Of a DNA stretch of 64,000 bases, positions 7,279 through 16,623 are shown in pieces. The stretch is from contig JAHEFI010000009.1 of NCBI GenBank assembly GCA_024640255.1, positions 62,001 through 126,000 on the forward strand, in the 5' to 3' direction. The notes under the pieces were generated by a model. That model was not told the origin of the DNA. It made no database searches and worked only from the letters and a program-made list of their open reading frames with translations. The position numbers and the translations under genes are program-made. Source of the stretch: Bacteroidota bacterium (GTDB taxonomy: Bacteria; Bacteroidota; Bacteroidia; Chitinophagales; Chitinophagaceae). The first letter of the stretch is position 1; every line of letters starts with the position of its first letter.

Positions 7279-9540
7279 TTACACGCTCTCAGTATCAAAT
7301 CTGTCTACTCGCTGAATTCCATTTAAAGATTTTATTTTATCCACAAGTAACTCCAATTCATCTTTATCATGAACATACACTTTTATAGTGCCCTGGAACA
7401 GTCCTTCCTTGGATTCAATGGTTAAAGCGGCAATATTGATCTTCAATTCTCCACTGATAATGTTAGTAATTTTATTGACTACACCCACATCATCTAAGCC
7501 CACAATACGAAGGCCTGTTAGGAAGGAGATCTCTTTATTTTTAGCCCACTTGGTTTTAACTACTCGATGACCATAATTTGCTAACAATTGTGTGGCATTA
7601 GGGCAATTGGTTCTATGAATAATTAAGCCCTTCCCTGTGCTCACAAATCCAAATACATCATCCCCAGGAATAGGGTTACAACATTTACCTAAACTATATT
7701 GAATTTTATCACTGGATTCGCCAAAGATGATTAATTCAGAATCTTTTTTATTGTAAGTCTTTTGGGCAGGATCAAAAACAACAGGTTCTGTTTCGGTACT
7801 TGTTTGTAGAGGTTTGGGTGCTTCTATTTTATCCCCAATCACTTGGAATAATTTAAGTTCTTTTAAATCATTCTTTTTGGTAGCTATATTATAGTGAAGA
7901 TCAAGATGACTTGATAATTTATAATACACCACTAATTGATCAATATTATAAGGGCTATAGGCAGCACCTAATCCTTCCAGCTTTCTTTGTAAAGTGTATT
8001 TACCTTCCTCTGCGATAGATTTTTTCTCTTCTCTCAAGGAATCTTTGATACTATTTTTTGCCTTAGCAGTTACCACCATATTCAACCAATCTTCGGTAGG
8101 CTTTTGCTTATTACTAGTAATAATTTCTATTTGATCGCCACTTCTTAAAGTGTGACCAATAGGCACTAATTTATGGTTTACTTTGGCACCAATACATTTA
8201 GAACCAATAGCCGTGTGAATGTAAAAAGCAAAGTCTAATGCAGAACTATTAGTTGGCAACATTTTCACTTCACCCTTTGGTGTATACACATAAATTTCTT
8301 CAGCTAAGAAAGAGGTTTTAAAATCTTGCAAGAAATCAATTCCGTCTTCTTGTTGATTACCTAATGCTTCTCTAATTTGAATAAACCATTTATCAAATCT
8401 ATCTTCAGAAGGAGTGCCTTCTTTGTATTTAAAATGAGCTGCTAAACCTTTCTCTGCAATCTCGTTCATTCTTTTGGTTCTAATTTGCACTTCCACCCAT
8501 TTACCTTGAGGTCCCATCACTGTGGTATGTAATGCCTCGTAACCATTACTCTTGGGGTTACTCAACCAATCTCTTAATCTTTCTGGAGAGGGAAGGTATT
8601 CGTCAGTGATTAAGGAATACACTTTCCAACAAGCTTCTTTTTCCATTTCTAATGGAACATCTAAAATAACCCTAATCGCAAATAAATCATATACCTCTTC
8701 AAAACTTACTCCCTTCTTTTTAATTTTGTTCCAAATGGAGTGAATACTTTTTGGACGACCATATATTTCTGTCGGGTATTGTGAATTGGTTAATTTATCT
8801 TTTAAAGGTCTAATAAATTCGTTGATATATTTTGTTCGCTCCCTTTTGGTCTCGGCTAATTTCTTGGCAATCTCTTTATACTTGTCTGGCTCTAAATATT
8901 TCATCGACAAATCTTCTAGCTCTGTCTTAATATTATACAAGCCCATTCTATGTGCAAGTGGAGAATACACCCAAATGGTTTCTGAAGCAATTTTTAATTG
9001 TTTCTCTTGCTTCATAGAATCCATGGTACGCATATTGTGCAACCTATCCGCCAATTTGATAAGTATAACTCTTGGATCATCTGTTAGCGTCAATAAAATC
9101 TTCTTGAAATTTTCTGCTTGTTGACTACTATTCGTTGTCATTACTGTAGAGATCTTTGTTAAGCCATCTACAATTTTAGCAATCTCATTTCCAAATTCAC
9201 TTTTAATATCCTCTAAAGTAATATCAGTATCTTCTACAGTATCATGAAGTAAAGCGCAAATAGTACTTCTAACCCCCAGGCCAATTTCATCCACACAAAT
9301 CATGGCCACTGCAATAGGATGAAGAATATAGGGCTCGCCACTTTTTCTACGCATGGTTTTATGCGCATCCGCTGCCATTTCAAAAGCTGCTCTCAATAAT
9401 TCCTTGTCCCCTTTCTTCAATTTGGACTTCAGCATTTTCAAGAGGGCACGATAATGTCGAACAATTTCTTTTTTCTCTTGTTCTTCATCTAAATCCCAGT
9501 TTTTAATGACTGGAAGAATATCGTTTTCTAGATTGTCCAT
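7279..9540 (-). CDS. rel: Bifunctional (p)ppGpp synthetase/hydrolase (Rel/SpoT type)
   Basis: This long RSH enzyme makes and degrades the starvation alarmone (p)ppGpp. The order over 753 residues is as follows. The HD hydrolase comes first, with HDTVED at 99-104, so hydrolysis should be active. The synthetase follows around GRPKSIHSIWNKIKKKG and YDLFAIRVI. A TGS domain (IYVYTPKGEVKMLP) comes next, then a conserved Cys segment (GKCCNPIPGDDVFGF) and a C-terminal ACT domain. Length and domains match housekeeping Rel proteins. It is followed by purA, whose product is a known (p)ppGpp target in other bacteria. Confidence 0.95.
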   Translation of the reverse strand: MDNLENDILPVIKNWDLDEEQEKKEIVRHYRALLKMLKSKLKKGDKELLRAAFEMAADAHKTMRRKSGEPYILHPIAVAMICVDEIGLGVRSTICALLHDTVEDTDITLEDIKSEFGNEIAKIVDGLTKISTVMTTNSSQQAENFKKILLTLTDDPRVILIKLADRLHNMRTMDSMKQEKQLKIASETIWVYSPLAHRMGLYNIKTELEDLSMKYLEPDKYKEIAKKLAETKRERTKYINEFIRPLKDKLTNSQYPTEIYGRPKSIHSIWNKIKKKGVSFEEVYDLFAIRVILDVPLEMEKEACWKVYSLITDEYLPSPERLRDWLSNPKSNGYEALHTTVMGPQGKWVEVQIRTKRMNEIAEKGLAAHFKYKEGTPSEDRFDKWFIQIREALGNQQEDGIDFLQDFKTSFLAEEIYVYTPKGEVKMLPTNSSALDFAFYIHTAIGSKCIGAKVNHKLVPIGHTLRSGDQIEIITSNKQKPTEDWLNMVVTAKAKNSIKDSLREEKKSIAEEGKYTLQRKLEGLGAAYSPYNIDQLVVYYKLSSHLDLHYNIATKKNDLKELKLFQVIGDKIEAPKPLQTSTETEPVVFDPAQKTYNKKDSELIIFGESSDKIQYSLGKCCNPIPGDDVFGFVSTGKGLIIHRTNCPNATQLLANYGHRVVKTKWAKNKEISFLTGLRIVGLDDVGVVNKITNIISGELKINIAALTIESKEGLFQGTIKVYVHDKDELELLVDKIKSLNGIQRVDRFDTESV

Positions 9541-9569
9541 TGGTCTACGAAAATACGTAAAAATGAGTG

Positions 9570-9577
9570 TAACTTTG
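9570..9577 (+). promoter_or_regulatory. -7 box of the ABC exporter gene
   Basis: TAACTTTG matches TAnnTTTG and lies 7 bases before the ATG at 9585. No TTTG is visible 19-21 bases upstream. The predicted leader is very short. Confidence 0.5.
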
Positions 9578-9584
9578 AGGACTT

Positions 9585-11399
9585 ATGTCAGATCAGCCCG
9601 CTAAGAAAATATTTAAACTAGCCCTACTTTCTAGGGTATTTTCCTTTGTAAGACCTTATCGATTTATTTTCTTAGGTAATCTAGTATTGGCGATTGTTTT
9701 AGCATTTGCCACGCCCATTAGGCCCTATATAATTCAAGTAACGGTGAATACTGCAATAGGGAAGTCCGTAGTACTTCCATCTTGGCTTCATTGGGTATTA
9801 CCCCAACACGCTTTTTCATCCGCCCTTCAACTAATCTTGGCCTTGACCATTTTTCAGGTGGGCTTTATTATAGTAGAAACCTTCTTTAGATTCTTATTCA
9901 CTTTTGGTATGGCTTGGTTAGGTCAGCAAGTAATTCGTGATTTAAGAAATCAGGTGTATGAAAAAATTATGCTTTGGGAAATGCGTCAATTTGATAAAAC
10001 ACCTATTGGCACATTAACCACTAGAACAATTAATGATATTGAAAGTATTAATGATATTTTTTCAGATGGATTAATTCCTATACTTGCAGATTTACTAACT
10101 ATCATTGTTACATTGACCACCATGTTTTTTATTAATTGGAAATTGACTTTGATCTGTTTAGTGCCTTTCCCTATAATGTTAATTGCCACTTATTTTTTTA
10201 AAGAGAGTGTAAATAAAAGTTTTATTCAAGTAAGAAATGCAGTAGCTGCTTTAAATGCTTTTGTGCAAGAACATATTTCTGGAATGCAAGTGGTACAAGC
10301 TTTTGCTGCAGAGGAAAGGGAAATGAAAAAGTTTGAAAAAATTAATCAACAACATAAAGTGGCTAATATCAAAGCCATTTTTGCTTACTCAGTTTTTTTT
10401 CCAGTAGTAGAGGTAGTATTGGCATTAAGTGTTGGCTTAATTGTTTGGTGGGTAGCCGATAGTTCATTGGATGCTGGTTTATTAGTGGCATTTATTTTAT
10501 TCTTGAATCAAATTTTTAGACCACTAAGAATGATCGCTGATAAATTCAATGTCTTACAAATGGGCATGGTAGCAGCAGAAAGAGTATTCAAGGTATTAGA
10601 CAATGAAGATGTTACTTTAAACAATGGAAATGATGTTCCTGCTAAAATAGAAGGAGCAATTGAATTTAATAAAGTACAATTTGCTTACGATCCGCCTACT
10701 TGGGTTTTAAAGGACGTGAGTTTTAAAGTAGCAGCGGGTAAAACCGTTGCATTAGTAGGTCATACGGGTAGCGGCAAAACTTCTATTATTAGTATTTTAA
10801 ATAGATTGTATCCATATCAATCTGGTCAAATATTGTTGGACAATCAACCCCTTGAATCTTATTCTTTGAATACTTTGAGAGGATCCATTGGTGTGGTATT
10901 ACAGGATGTGTTTTTGTTTTCAGGATCCATCGTAGACAATATTACTTTAAGAAATCCATCTATTGGAATGGACAAAGTGGTAGAAGCTGCAAAAATGATT
11001 GGCATGCATGACTTTATCATGCAATTACCAGGTGGCTATGATTATCAAGTAATGGAAAGAGGAGCCACATTAAGCTTGGGGCAAAGACAATTATTGAGCT
11101 TTATTAGAGCGCTTCTATACGACCCAGCGATTTTAATCCTAGACGAAGCCACTTCTTCCATAGATACAGAAAGCGAACAAATGATTGAAAAAGCCATTGA
11201 TACTTTGATCAAAGGGAGAACCTCGGTAGTCATTGCGCACCGTCTTTCTACCATCAGAAAAGCGGACACAATCATCGTCTTGGACAAGGGTGAGATTAAA
11301 GAAATGGGCACCCATAATGAGTTGGTTGAAAAAGGCGGATTTTATGCCAGTTTAATTGAGATGCAAATGGCTTCTATTAACGCCGCAAATAAATCCTAA
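9585..11399 (+). CDS. ABC exporter, fused membrane and ATPase domains (MsbA/MDR type)
   Basis: This half-transporter should dimerise in the inner membrane and export a lipid or hydrophobic substrate. Six membrane helices fill residues 1-325. The ATPase domain follows with Walker A GHTGSGKTS, signature LSLGQ, Walker B AILILDEATSS and the switch His in VIAHRLST. The 604-residue length is standard. Substrate cannot be read from sequence; a lipid A flippase like MsbA is one option, but the lpx genes are 32 kb away. The gene is transcribed away from rel and ends 123 bases before atpB. Confidence 0.9.
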   Translation: MSDQPAKKIFKLALLSRVFSFVRPYRFIFLGNLVLAIVLAFATPIRPYIIQVTVNTAIGKSVVLPSWLHWVLPQHAFSSALQLILALTIFQVGFIIVETFFRFLFTFGMAWLGQQVIRDLRNQVYEKIMLWEMRQFDKTPIGTLTTRTINDIESINDIFSDGLIPILADLLTIIVTLTTMFFINWKLTLICLVPFPIMLIATYFFKESVNKSFIQVRNAVAALNAFVQEHISGMQVVQAFAAEEREMKKFEKINQQHKVANIKAIFAYSVFFPVVEVVLALSVGLIVWWVADSSLDAGLLVAFILFLNQIFRPLRMIADKFNVLQMGMVAAERVFKVLDNEDVTLNNGNDVPAKIEGAIEFNKVQFAYDPPTWVLKDVSFKVAAGKTVALVGHTGSGKTSIISILNRLYPYQSGQILLDNQPLESYSLNTLRGSIGVVLQDVFLFSGSIVDNITLRNPSIGMDKVVEAAKMIGMHDFIMQLPGGYDYQVMERGATLSLGQRQLLSFIRALLYDPAILILDEATSSIDTESEQMIEKAIDTLIKGRTSVVIAHRLSTIRKADTIIVLDKGEIKEMGTHNELVEKGGFYASLIEMQMASINAANKS

Positions 11400-11494
11400 T
11401 TAATAGATTATCAATTAGTTACAACCTTATCAATTTTTTTTATTCACTTATTCAATTTCTATTGAGAATTAAGGCTTTTTGAGAACTTTATTCC

Positions 11495-11502
11495 TATCTT
11501 TG
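11495..11502 (+). promoter_or_regulatory. -7 box of the atp operon
   Basis: TATCTTTG matches the Bacteroidota -7 consensus and lies 20 bases before the atpB ATG. A TTTG at 11478-11481 is only 13 bases upstream. The box lies inside a 7-bp inverted repeat (11493-11499 CCTATCT and 11515-11521 AGATAGG). Confidence 0.55.
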
Positions 11503-11522
11503 CCGCAAATTTTGAGATAGGT

Positions 11523-12620
11523 ATGTACTTAAATCGTTTTAAATCTTTACTGGTAGTGAGTTTGAGCCTGATGGCCATCTTATTTTCAACAGCTGTAATG
11601 GCTAATGAAAATCTTGTTGTAGCGGAAAAAAAGGAAGGTGATTTTAATGTTACAGAAACTATTTTAGAACACATTAAAGACGACCATAGCTGGCATTTAT
11701 GGGGTCATAATTCTATTCATTTGCCAGTGATTTTATACACTTCAAAAGGGATTGAATATTTTTCTTCTGAGAAATTAGTAGACGAACATCATGAACCAGC
11801 AGTGTATCATGGAAATTTTGATTACAAGTTAATCGAAGGCAAAACAAAGATTGTTGATGCTAATGGTAATGTAGATGCAGCTGCAAGTAAGCAACTATGG
11901 GATTTCTCTATTACAAAAAACGTTGCTAGTTTATTTATTTCCGTAATTATTTTATTGGTAGTGTTATTAACTGCTGCCAATGCATATAAAAGAACAGGTA
12001 TTAAGTCAGCTCCCAAAGGTGTACAATCTTTCATGGAACCCATTGTTTTATTTGTTCGTGATGAAGTAGCTATTCCTAATATTGGTGCAAAAAAGGCTGG
12101 AAAGTACATGCCTTTTTTATTGACTATTTTCTTCTTGATTTTAACGAATAACTTTTTGGGTTTAATTCCATTCTTCCCAGGTGGCGCTAATGTAAGTGGT
12201 AATATTGCTTTCACTATGACTTTAGCAGTTTGTGTATTTATCGTTGTTAATTTAAATGCCAACAAAAGTTATTGGGAGCATATTTTTTGGATGCCAGGTA
12301 TGCATTGGAGTATGAAATTATTTTTAGCTCCAATTGAATTAATTGGTGTGTTTACTAAACCTATTTCTTTAATGATTCGTTTGTTTGCGAACATTACTGC
12401 TGGTCACATTCTTGTATTAAGTTTGATTTGTTTAATCTTCATATTCAAAACGGTTTTTGCTTCTGCAATTGCAGTTCCTTTCGCAGTATTTATTGGCATG
12501 ATTGAATTATTGGTTGCTTTCTTACAAGCATTCATTTTCACCATGTTAGCTGCAATGTATATTGGAATGGCTACTGAAGAACATCACCATGAAGCGCATG
12601 AAGGTGCAGCACATCATTAA
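11523..12620 (+). CDS. atpB: ATP synthase Fo subunit a
   Basis: Subunit a forms the proton half-channels next to the c-ring. The 365 residues are longer than E. coli AtpB because of an N-terminal extension typical of Bacteroidota: a signal-like segment (residues 8-27, ending VMA) and a periplasmic His/Asp-rich region. Five or so membrane helices follow from about residue 135. The essential Arg lies in SLMIRLFANITAGH. The C-terminus is His-rich (EEHHHEAHEGAAHH). It is first in the operon atpB-E-F-H-A. The usual upstream atpI is absent. Confidence 0.95.
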   Translation: MYLNRFKSLLVVSLSLMAILFSTAVMANENLVVAEKKEGDFNVTETILEHIKDDHSWHLWGHNSIHLPVILYTSKGIEYFSSEKLVDEHHEPAVYHGNFDYKLIEGKTKIVDANGNVDAAASKQLWDFSITKNVASLFISVIILLVVLLTAANAYKRTGIKSAPKGVQSFMEPIVLFVRDEVAIPNIGAKKAGKYMPFLLTIFFLILTNNFLGLIPFFPGGANVSGNIAFTMTLAVCVFIVVNLNANKSYWEHIFWMPGMHWSMKLFLAPIELIGVFTKPISLMIRLFANITAGHILVLSLICLIFIFKTVFASAIAVPFAVFIGMIELLVAFLQAFIFTMLAAMYIGMATEEHHHEAHEGAAHH

Positions 12621-12650
12621 TAAAATATTAAATAAAGATTTTTTCAATAA

Positions 12651-12881
<231 letters not shown>

Positions 12882-12903
12882 TCTTGGTAAAGGATTTCAA
12901 ATG

Positions 12904-12945
12904 AATTAAAGGCCCAAGCACAGGGCAAAAGGCCTTTAATTTTTT
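12904..12945 (+). terminator. Intrinsic terminator or attenuator between atpE and atpF
   Basis: AATTAAAGGCC (12904-12914) pairs perfectly with GGCCTTTAATT (12931-12941) around a 16-base loop, followed by a T run to 12945. A smaller internal hairpin (GCCC/GGGC) is possible within the loop. It lies inside the atp operon, so partial read-through is expected, because atpF-H-A have no other visible promoter. Confidence 0.8.
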
Positions 12946-12979
12946 ATTGAAAATTTATTCATGAGTTAATAAGAAAACT

Positions 12980-13489
12980 ATGTTATTAGAAATTAATCCT
13001 TTGGTGTTGCCTGATATTGGTTTAGTGTTTTGGAACACTATTGCTTTTCTAGTGCTATTAATTGTATTGGGAAAGTTTGCTTGGAAACCAATGTTAAAAG
13101 CAATCAATGAGCGTGAGTCTGGCATCGAAGAAGCTTTGTTAAAAGCAGATAAGATGAAAGCAGAGATCACTGCAATGCAAAATGAAAATGAAGCATTATT
13201 GGCTAAAGCACGTGAAGAAAGAGCTACTATTATTAAAGAAGCAAAAGAAGCTTCTGAGAAAATGGTAAATGAAGCTAAAGACAAAGCAAAATCTGAATAT
13301 GAAAGAATTATTTCAGATGCGCAAGCTGCAATTGCACAACAAAAAAATGCTGCAATGGTAGATGTTAAAAATCAGGTAGGTGCTTTGGTAATCAATGTAG
13401 CTGAAAAAGTTTTGCGTAAGGAATTGTCTAACAAAGCAGATCAAGAAAGCTATATCAAACAAATAGCTGAAGAAGTTAAATTAAATTAA
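12980..13489 (+). CDS. atpF: ATP synthase Fo subunit b
   Basis: Subunit b is the peripheral stalk. The 169-residue protein has one N-terminal membrane helix (about residues 12-32, IGLVFWNTIAFLVLLIVLG) followed by FAWKPMLKAINERE, the standard start of the dimeric stalk. A long Ala/Lys/Glu helix runs to the end. Length is normal. The gene follows the internal terminator after atpE and is 10 bases from atpH. Confidence 0.95.
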   Translation: MLLEINPLVLPDIGLVFWNTIAFLVLLIVLGKFAWKPMLKAINERESGIEEALLKADKMKAEITAMQNENEALLAKAREERATIIKEAKEASEKMVNEAKDKAKSEYERIISDAQAAIAQQKNAAMVDVKNQVGALVINVAEKVLRKELSNKADQESYIKQIAEEVKLN

Positions 13490-13499
13490 AAAGAGATTC

Positions 13500-14060
13500 A
13501 TGTCTAACGCACGTTTAGCTGGTAGATACGCAAAAAGTTTAATTGATTTAGCTACAGAGCAAAATCAATTAGAAACTGTATACGCAGATATGAAGTATAT
13601 TCAATCTGTTTGTAAAGCAAGCGCCGAATTTGTTAATCTTTTGCGCAGCCCAATTATCAAGGCTGATCAAAAAAATAACATTATTGGTGTGGTTACAAAA
13701 GATAAAGTGAGTTCATTGACTAATTCTTTTACTGTATTAATAGTAAAGAAGGGTAGAGAGAGTGCATTGCCTGAAATTGCTACTGCTTTTGTAGAGCAAT
13801 ACAATGAAATCAAAGGAATACATCAAGTTACTTTAACAACAGCAGTTGCAGTAAGTGACGAGATGAAACAATCTATCGAACAAAAAGTAAAAACGGCTAA
13901 TCATTTCACCACTGTTGAATTAACTACTAAAGTTGATGAAGCTTTAATTGGTGGATTTGTATTAGAGTTTAATAATAATTTGTTGGATGCAAGTATCGCA
14001 AGAGATTTAAAAGATATCAAGAAGCAATTTTTGAATAACGAATTTATAAGTAAAATATAA
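13500..14060 (+). CDS. atpH: ATP synthase F1 subunit delta
   Basis: Subunit delta links the peripheral stalk to the top of F1. The 186 residues begin ARLAGRYAKSLIDLA, matching the family N-terminus, and end with the typical GGFVLEFNNNLLDASIARDLKDIKKQF segment region. It lies between atpF (10 bases) and atpA (28 bases) in the standard order. Confidence 0.95.
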   Translation: MSNARLAGRYAKSLIDLATEQNQLETVYADMKYIQSVCKASAEFVNLLRSPIIKADQKNNIIGVVTKDKVSSLTNSFTVLIVKKGRESALPEIATAFVEQYNEIKGIHQVTLTTAVAVSDEMKQSIEQKVKTANHFTTVELTTKVDEALIGGFVLEFNNNLLDASIARDLKDIKKQFLNNEFISKI

Positions 14061-14088
14061 AATAACAATTACATTAAAATAGACAGTT

Positions 14089-15666
14089 ATGGCGGACATT
14101 AAACCTGATGAAATATCAGCAATACTAAGACAGCAATTGAGTAATTTCAATGCTTCGGCTGATTTGGAAGAAGTGGGAACCGTATTACAAGTGGGTGATG
14201 GTATTGCCCGTGTATATGGCTTAAATGGCGTTAGAAGTGGTGAGTTGGTGGAGTTTGAAAATGGCGTTAAAGCAATTGCATTGAACTTAGAAGAAGACAA
14301 TGTGGGTGTGGTATTGATGGGAGATAGTAAGTCAATCAAAGAAGGAAACAAAGTAAAGAGAACTGGTCAGATCGCTTCTATTAAAGTAGGAGAAGGTTTG
14401 GTAGGTCGTGTTATCAATATGTTAGGTGAGCCTATCGATGGTAAAGGTCCTATTAAAGGTGATTTATATGAAATGCCATTGGAGCGTAAAGCACCAGGGG
14501 TAATCTTTAGAGAGCCAGTAAAAGAACCATTACAAACTGGTATCAAAGCGATTGACGCGATGATTCCTATTGGTCGTGGTCAACGTGAGTTAGTAATTGG
14601 TGACCGTCAAACTGGTAAGACTGCAATTTGTATTGATACTATTATCAATCAAAAAGAATTCTACGATGCTGGTCAACCAGTGTATTGTATTTATGTTGCG
14701 ATTGGACAAAAAGCATCTACTATCGCTGGTGTTATGAAAACATTAGAAGAGAATGGTGCAATGGCTTATACAACTATAGTTGCTGCTTCTGCAGCGGATC
14801 CAGCTCCTCAACAATTCTATGCGCCATTTGCTGGTGCTGCTGTGGGTGAGTTCTTCCGTGATTGTGGTAAGCCTGCATTGATTGTATTTGATGACTTATC
14901 AAAACAAGCGGTAGCGTATCGTGAGGTATCATTATTGTTAAGAAGACCTCCAGGACGTGAAGCATATCCTGGTGACGTATTCTACTTACATAGTCGTTTA
15001 TTAGAGCGTGCTGCGAAAGTAATTGCGAACGATGAGATTGCTAAGAACATGAACGATTTACCAGAATCTATTAAGCATTTGGTAAAAGGTGGTGGTTCTT
15101 TAACAGCATTACCAATTATCGAAACACAAGCAGGTGACGTATCTGCTTATATCCCAACAAACGTAATCTCTATTACAGATGGTCAGATTTTCTTAGAAGG
15201 TAACTTATTTAACGCGGGTATTCGTCCAGCGATTAACGTAGGTATCTCTGTAAGTCGTGTGGGTGGTAACGCGCAAATTAAATCAATGAAGAAAGTATCT
15301 GGTACATTAAAATTAGACCAGGCATTATATCGTGAGTTAGAAGCCTTCTCTAAATTTGGTGGTGACTTAGATGCTGCTACAAAGAATGTAATTGATAAAG
15401 GTGCTAGAAACGTAGAAATCTTAAAGCAAGCACAATACACTCCTTTCACAGTAGAAAAGCAAGTTGCGATTATCTACTTAGGTACTCAAGGCTTATTGAA
15501 AGAAGTAGCTGTAACTAAGGTAAAAGAATTTGAAGCACATTTCTTATTAGAGATGACTAACAAATTACCAAACGTTTTAGCAGAATTCAAGAAAGGTAAT
15601 TTACCTGAAGATGGATTAAAACAAATGGTGGATCTAGCCAACGGTTTGATTCCTCAATACAAATAA
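14089..15666 (+). CDS. atpA: ATP synthase F1 subunit alpha
   Basis: Alpha forms the F1 hexamer with beta and carries the non-catalytic nucleotide sites. The 525 residues include the beta-barrel start ([18 protein letters not shown]), Walker A GDRQTGKT, the stretch [28 protein letters not shown] and the C-terminal helical domain. Codon choice is richer in preferred codons than in neighbouring genes by eye, as expected for high expression. A strong terminator follows directly, and atpG, the usual next gene, is absent here. Confidence 0.97.
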   Translation: MADIKPDEISAILRQQLSNFNASADLEEVGTVLQVGDGIARVYGLNGVRSGELVEFENGVKAIALNLEEDNVGVVLMGDSKSIKEGNKVKRTGQIASIKVGEGLVGRVINMLGEPIDGKGPIKGDLYEMPLERKAPGVIFREPVKEPLQTGIKAIDAMIPIGRGQRELVIGDRQTGKTAICIDTIINQKEFYDAGQPVYCIYVAIGQKASTIAGVMKTLEENGAMAYTTIVAASAADPAPQQFYAPFAGAAVGEFFRDCGKPALIVFDDLSKQAVAYREVSLLLRRPPGREAYPGDVFYLHSRLLERAAKVIANDEIAKNMNDLPESIKHLVKGGGSLTALPIIETQAGDVSAYIPTNVISITDGQIFLEGNLFNAGIRPAINVGISVSRVGGNAQIKSMKKVSGTLKLDQALYRELEAFSKFGGDLDAATKNVIDKGARNVEILKQAQYTPFTVEKQVAIIYLGTQGLLKEVAVTKVKEFEAHFLLEMTNKLPNVLAEFKKGNLPEDGLKQMVDLANGLIPQYK

Positions 15667-15674
15667 ATTCAATG

Positions 15675-15703
15675 AAAGCCCCGAACTAAATTCGGGGCTT
15701 TTT
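15675..15703 (+). terminator. Intrinsic terminator after atpA
   Basis: AAAGCCCCGAA and TTCGGGGCTTT form a perfect 11-pair stem with loop CTAAA and a T run. It starts nine bases after the atpA stop and closes the atpB-E-F-H-A unit. Confidence 0.93.
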
Positions 15704-15714
15704 GTTATTAATGT

Positions 15715-16623
15715 ATGCCAGTTATTCAAGTACAGTCCATCTGTAAAAACTTCGGCAGCCTTGAAGCTGTTAAGGATTTATCTTTTGAAGTAAAGGAAGG
15801 GGAGATATTTGGTTTTTTGGGCCAAAATGGATCTGGGAAGAGTACTACAATTAGAATGCTGCTTTCTTTAATTCATCCTAGTAGCGGGCATATTGAAATT
15901 TTTGGGCAAGATATTACGGCTCATCGAAATCAGATTGCTAAAAAAATGGGTGCCATTATTGAGCGACCAGATTTGTATCCTTATCTAACTGCTAAAGAAC
16001 ATTTACAATTATTTGCCAAACTAAGTCAGAAGAAAATTAGTGCAAGTCAAATAGAGCATACTTTACAACAGGTGGGATTGTCAAATAGAGCTTCAGATAA
16101 AGCACAAACATTCTCCTTAGGAATGAAGCAACGCTTGGGTATTGCCATTGCATTAGTACATCAACCAGAATTGGTTATCCTAGATGAACCCACCAATGGA
16201 TTAGATCCTCAAGGGATTGCAGATATAAGACATTTGATCAAAGACTTGGCAAAAGAAGAAGGTAAGACAGTATTGGTATCTTCTCATTTGCTTACAGAAA
16301 TAGAGCAAATGGCGCATCAAATCTTAATTATCCATCAAGGAAAAAAAATTGCCATGGGCCCCACTGCTACTTTATTAGATCCCACTAAATCTTTGATGAA
16401 ACTAAGTACATCAAATGACGCTGCAGCAAGAGAAAAGTTAGCCAGTTCTGAATTTGCTGCATACTTATTAGAAAGAGAGGAGGGTATTTATATAACCCTG
16501 CCTACTGAACAAATTGCTGCATTGCATCAGTATATCGTAAATGCGCAAATACCTATTTTATCTTTAGAGTCAAAGCGTTCTCTAGAAGATTATTTTTTAC
16601 AAATCACTTCTCAATCCAATTAA
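15715..16623 (+). CDS. ABC-2 type transporter ATP-binding protein
   Basis: This is the ATPase of an ABC-2 exporter. The 302 residues contain Walker A GQNGSGKST, signature FSLGMKQRLG, Walker B LVILDEPTNGLD and the switch His in VSSHLL. The extra C-terminal 80 residues are usual for this subfamily (similar to GldA/CcmA/NatA). The stop abuts the permease ATG with no gap, so the two form one transporter. Start ATG is at 15715, 12 bases after the atpA terminator. The substrate is unknown. Confidence 0.9.
   Translation: MPVIQVQSICKNFGSLEAVKDLSFEVKEGEIFGFLGQNGSGKSTTIRMLLSLIHPSSGHIEIFGQDITAHRNQIAKKMGAIIERPDLYPYLTAKEHLQLFAKLSQKKISASQIEHTLQQVGLSNRASDKAQTFSLGMKQRLGIAIALVHQPELVILDEPTNGLDPQGIADIRHLIKDLAKEEGKTVLVSSHLLTEIEQMAHQILIIHQGKKIAMGPTATLLDPTKSLMKLSTSNDAAAREKLASSEFAAYLLEREEGIYITLPTEQIAALHQYIVNAQIPILSLESKRSLEDYFLQITSQSN

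Noticed and set aside
7245..7298. Longer PurA starting at TTG 7298
   Set aside because: The extra 18 residues (LRACKKNIFLLLKYK-like) are not like PurA, and the ATG at 7244 gives a standard N-terminus. The extension would also overlap rel.
11822..12265. 147-residue antisense frame within atpB (minus)
   Set aside because: It is an antisense shadow of a strong gene with low-complexity translation and no start signal.
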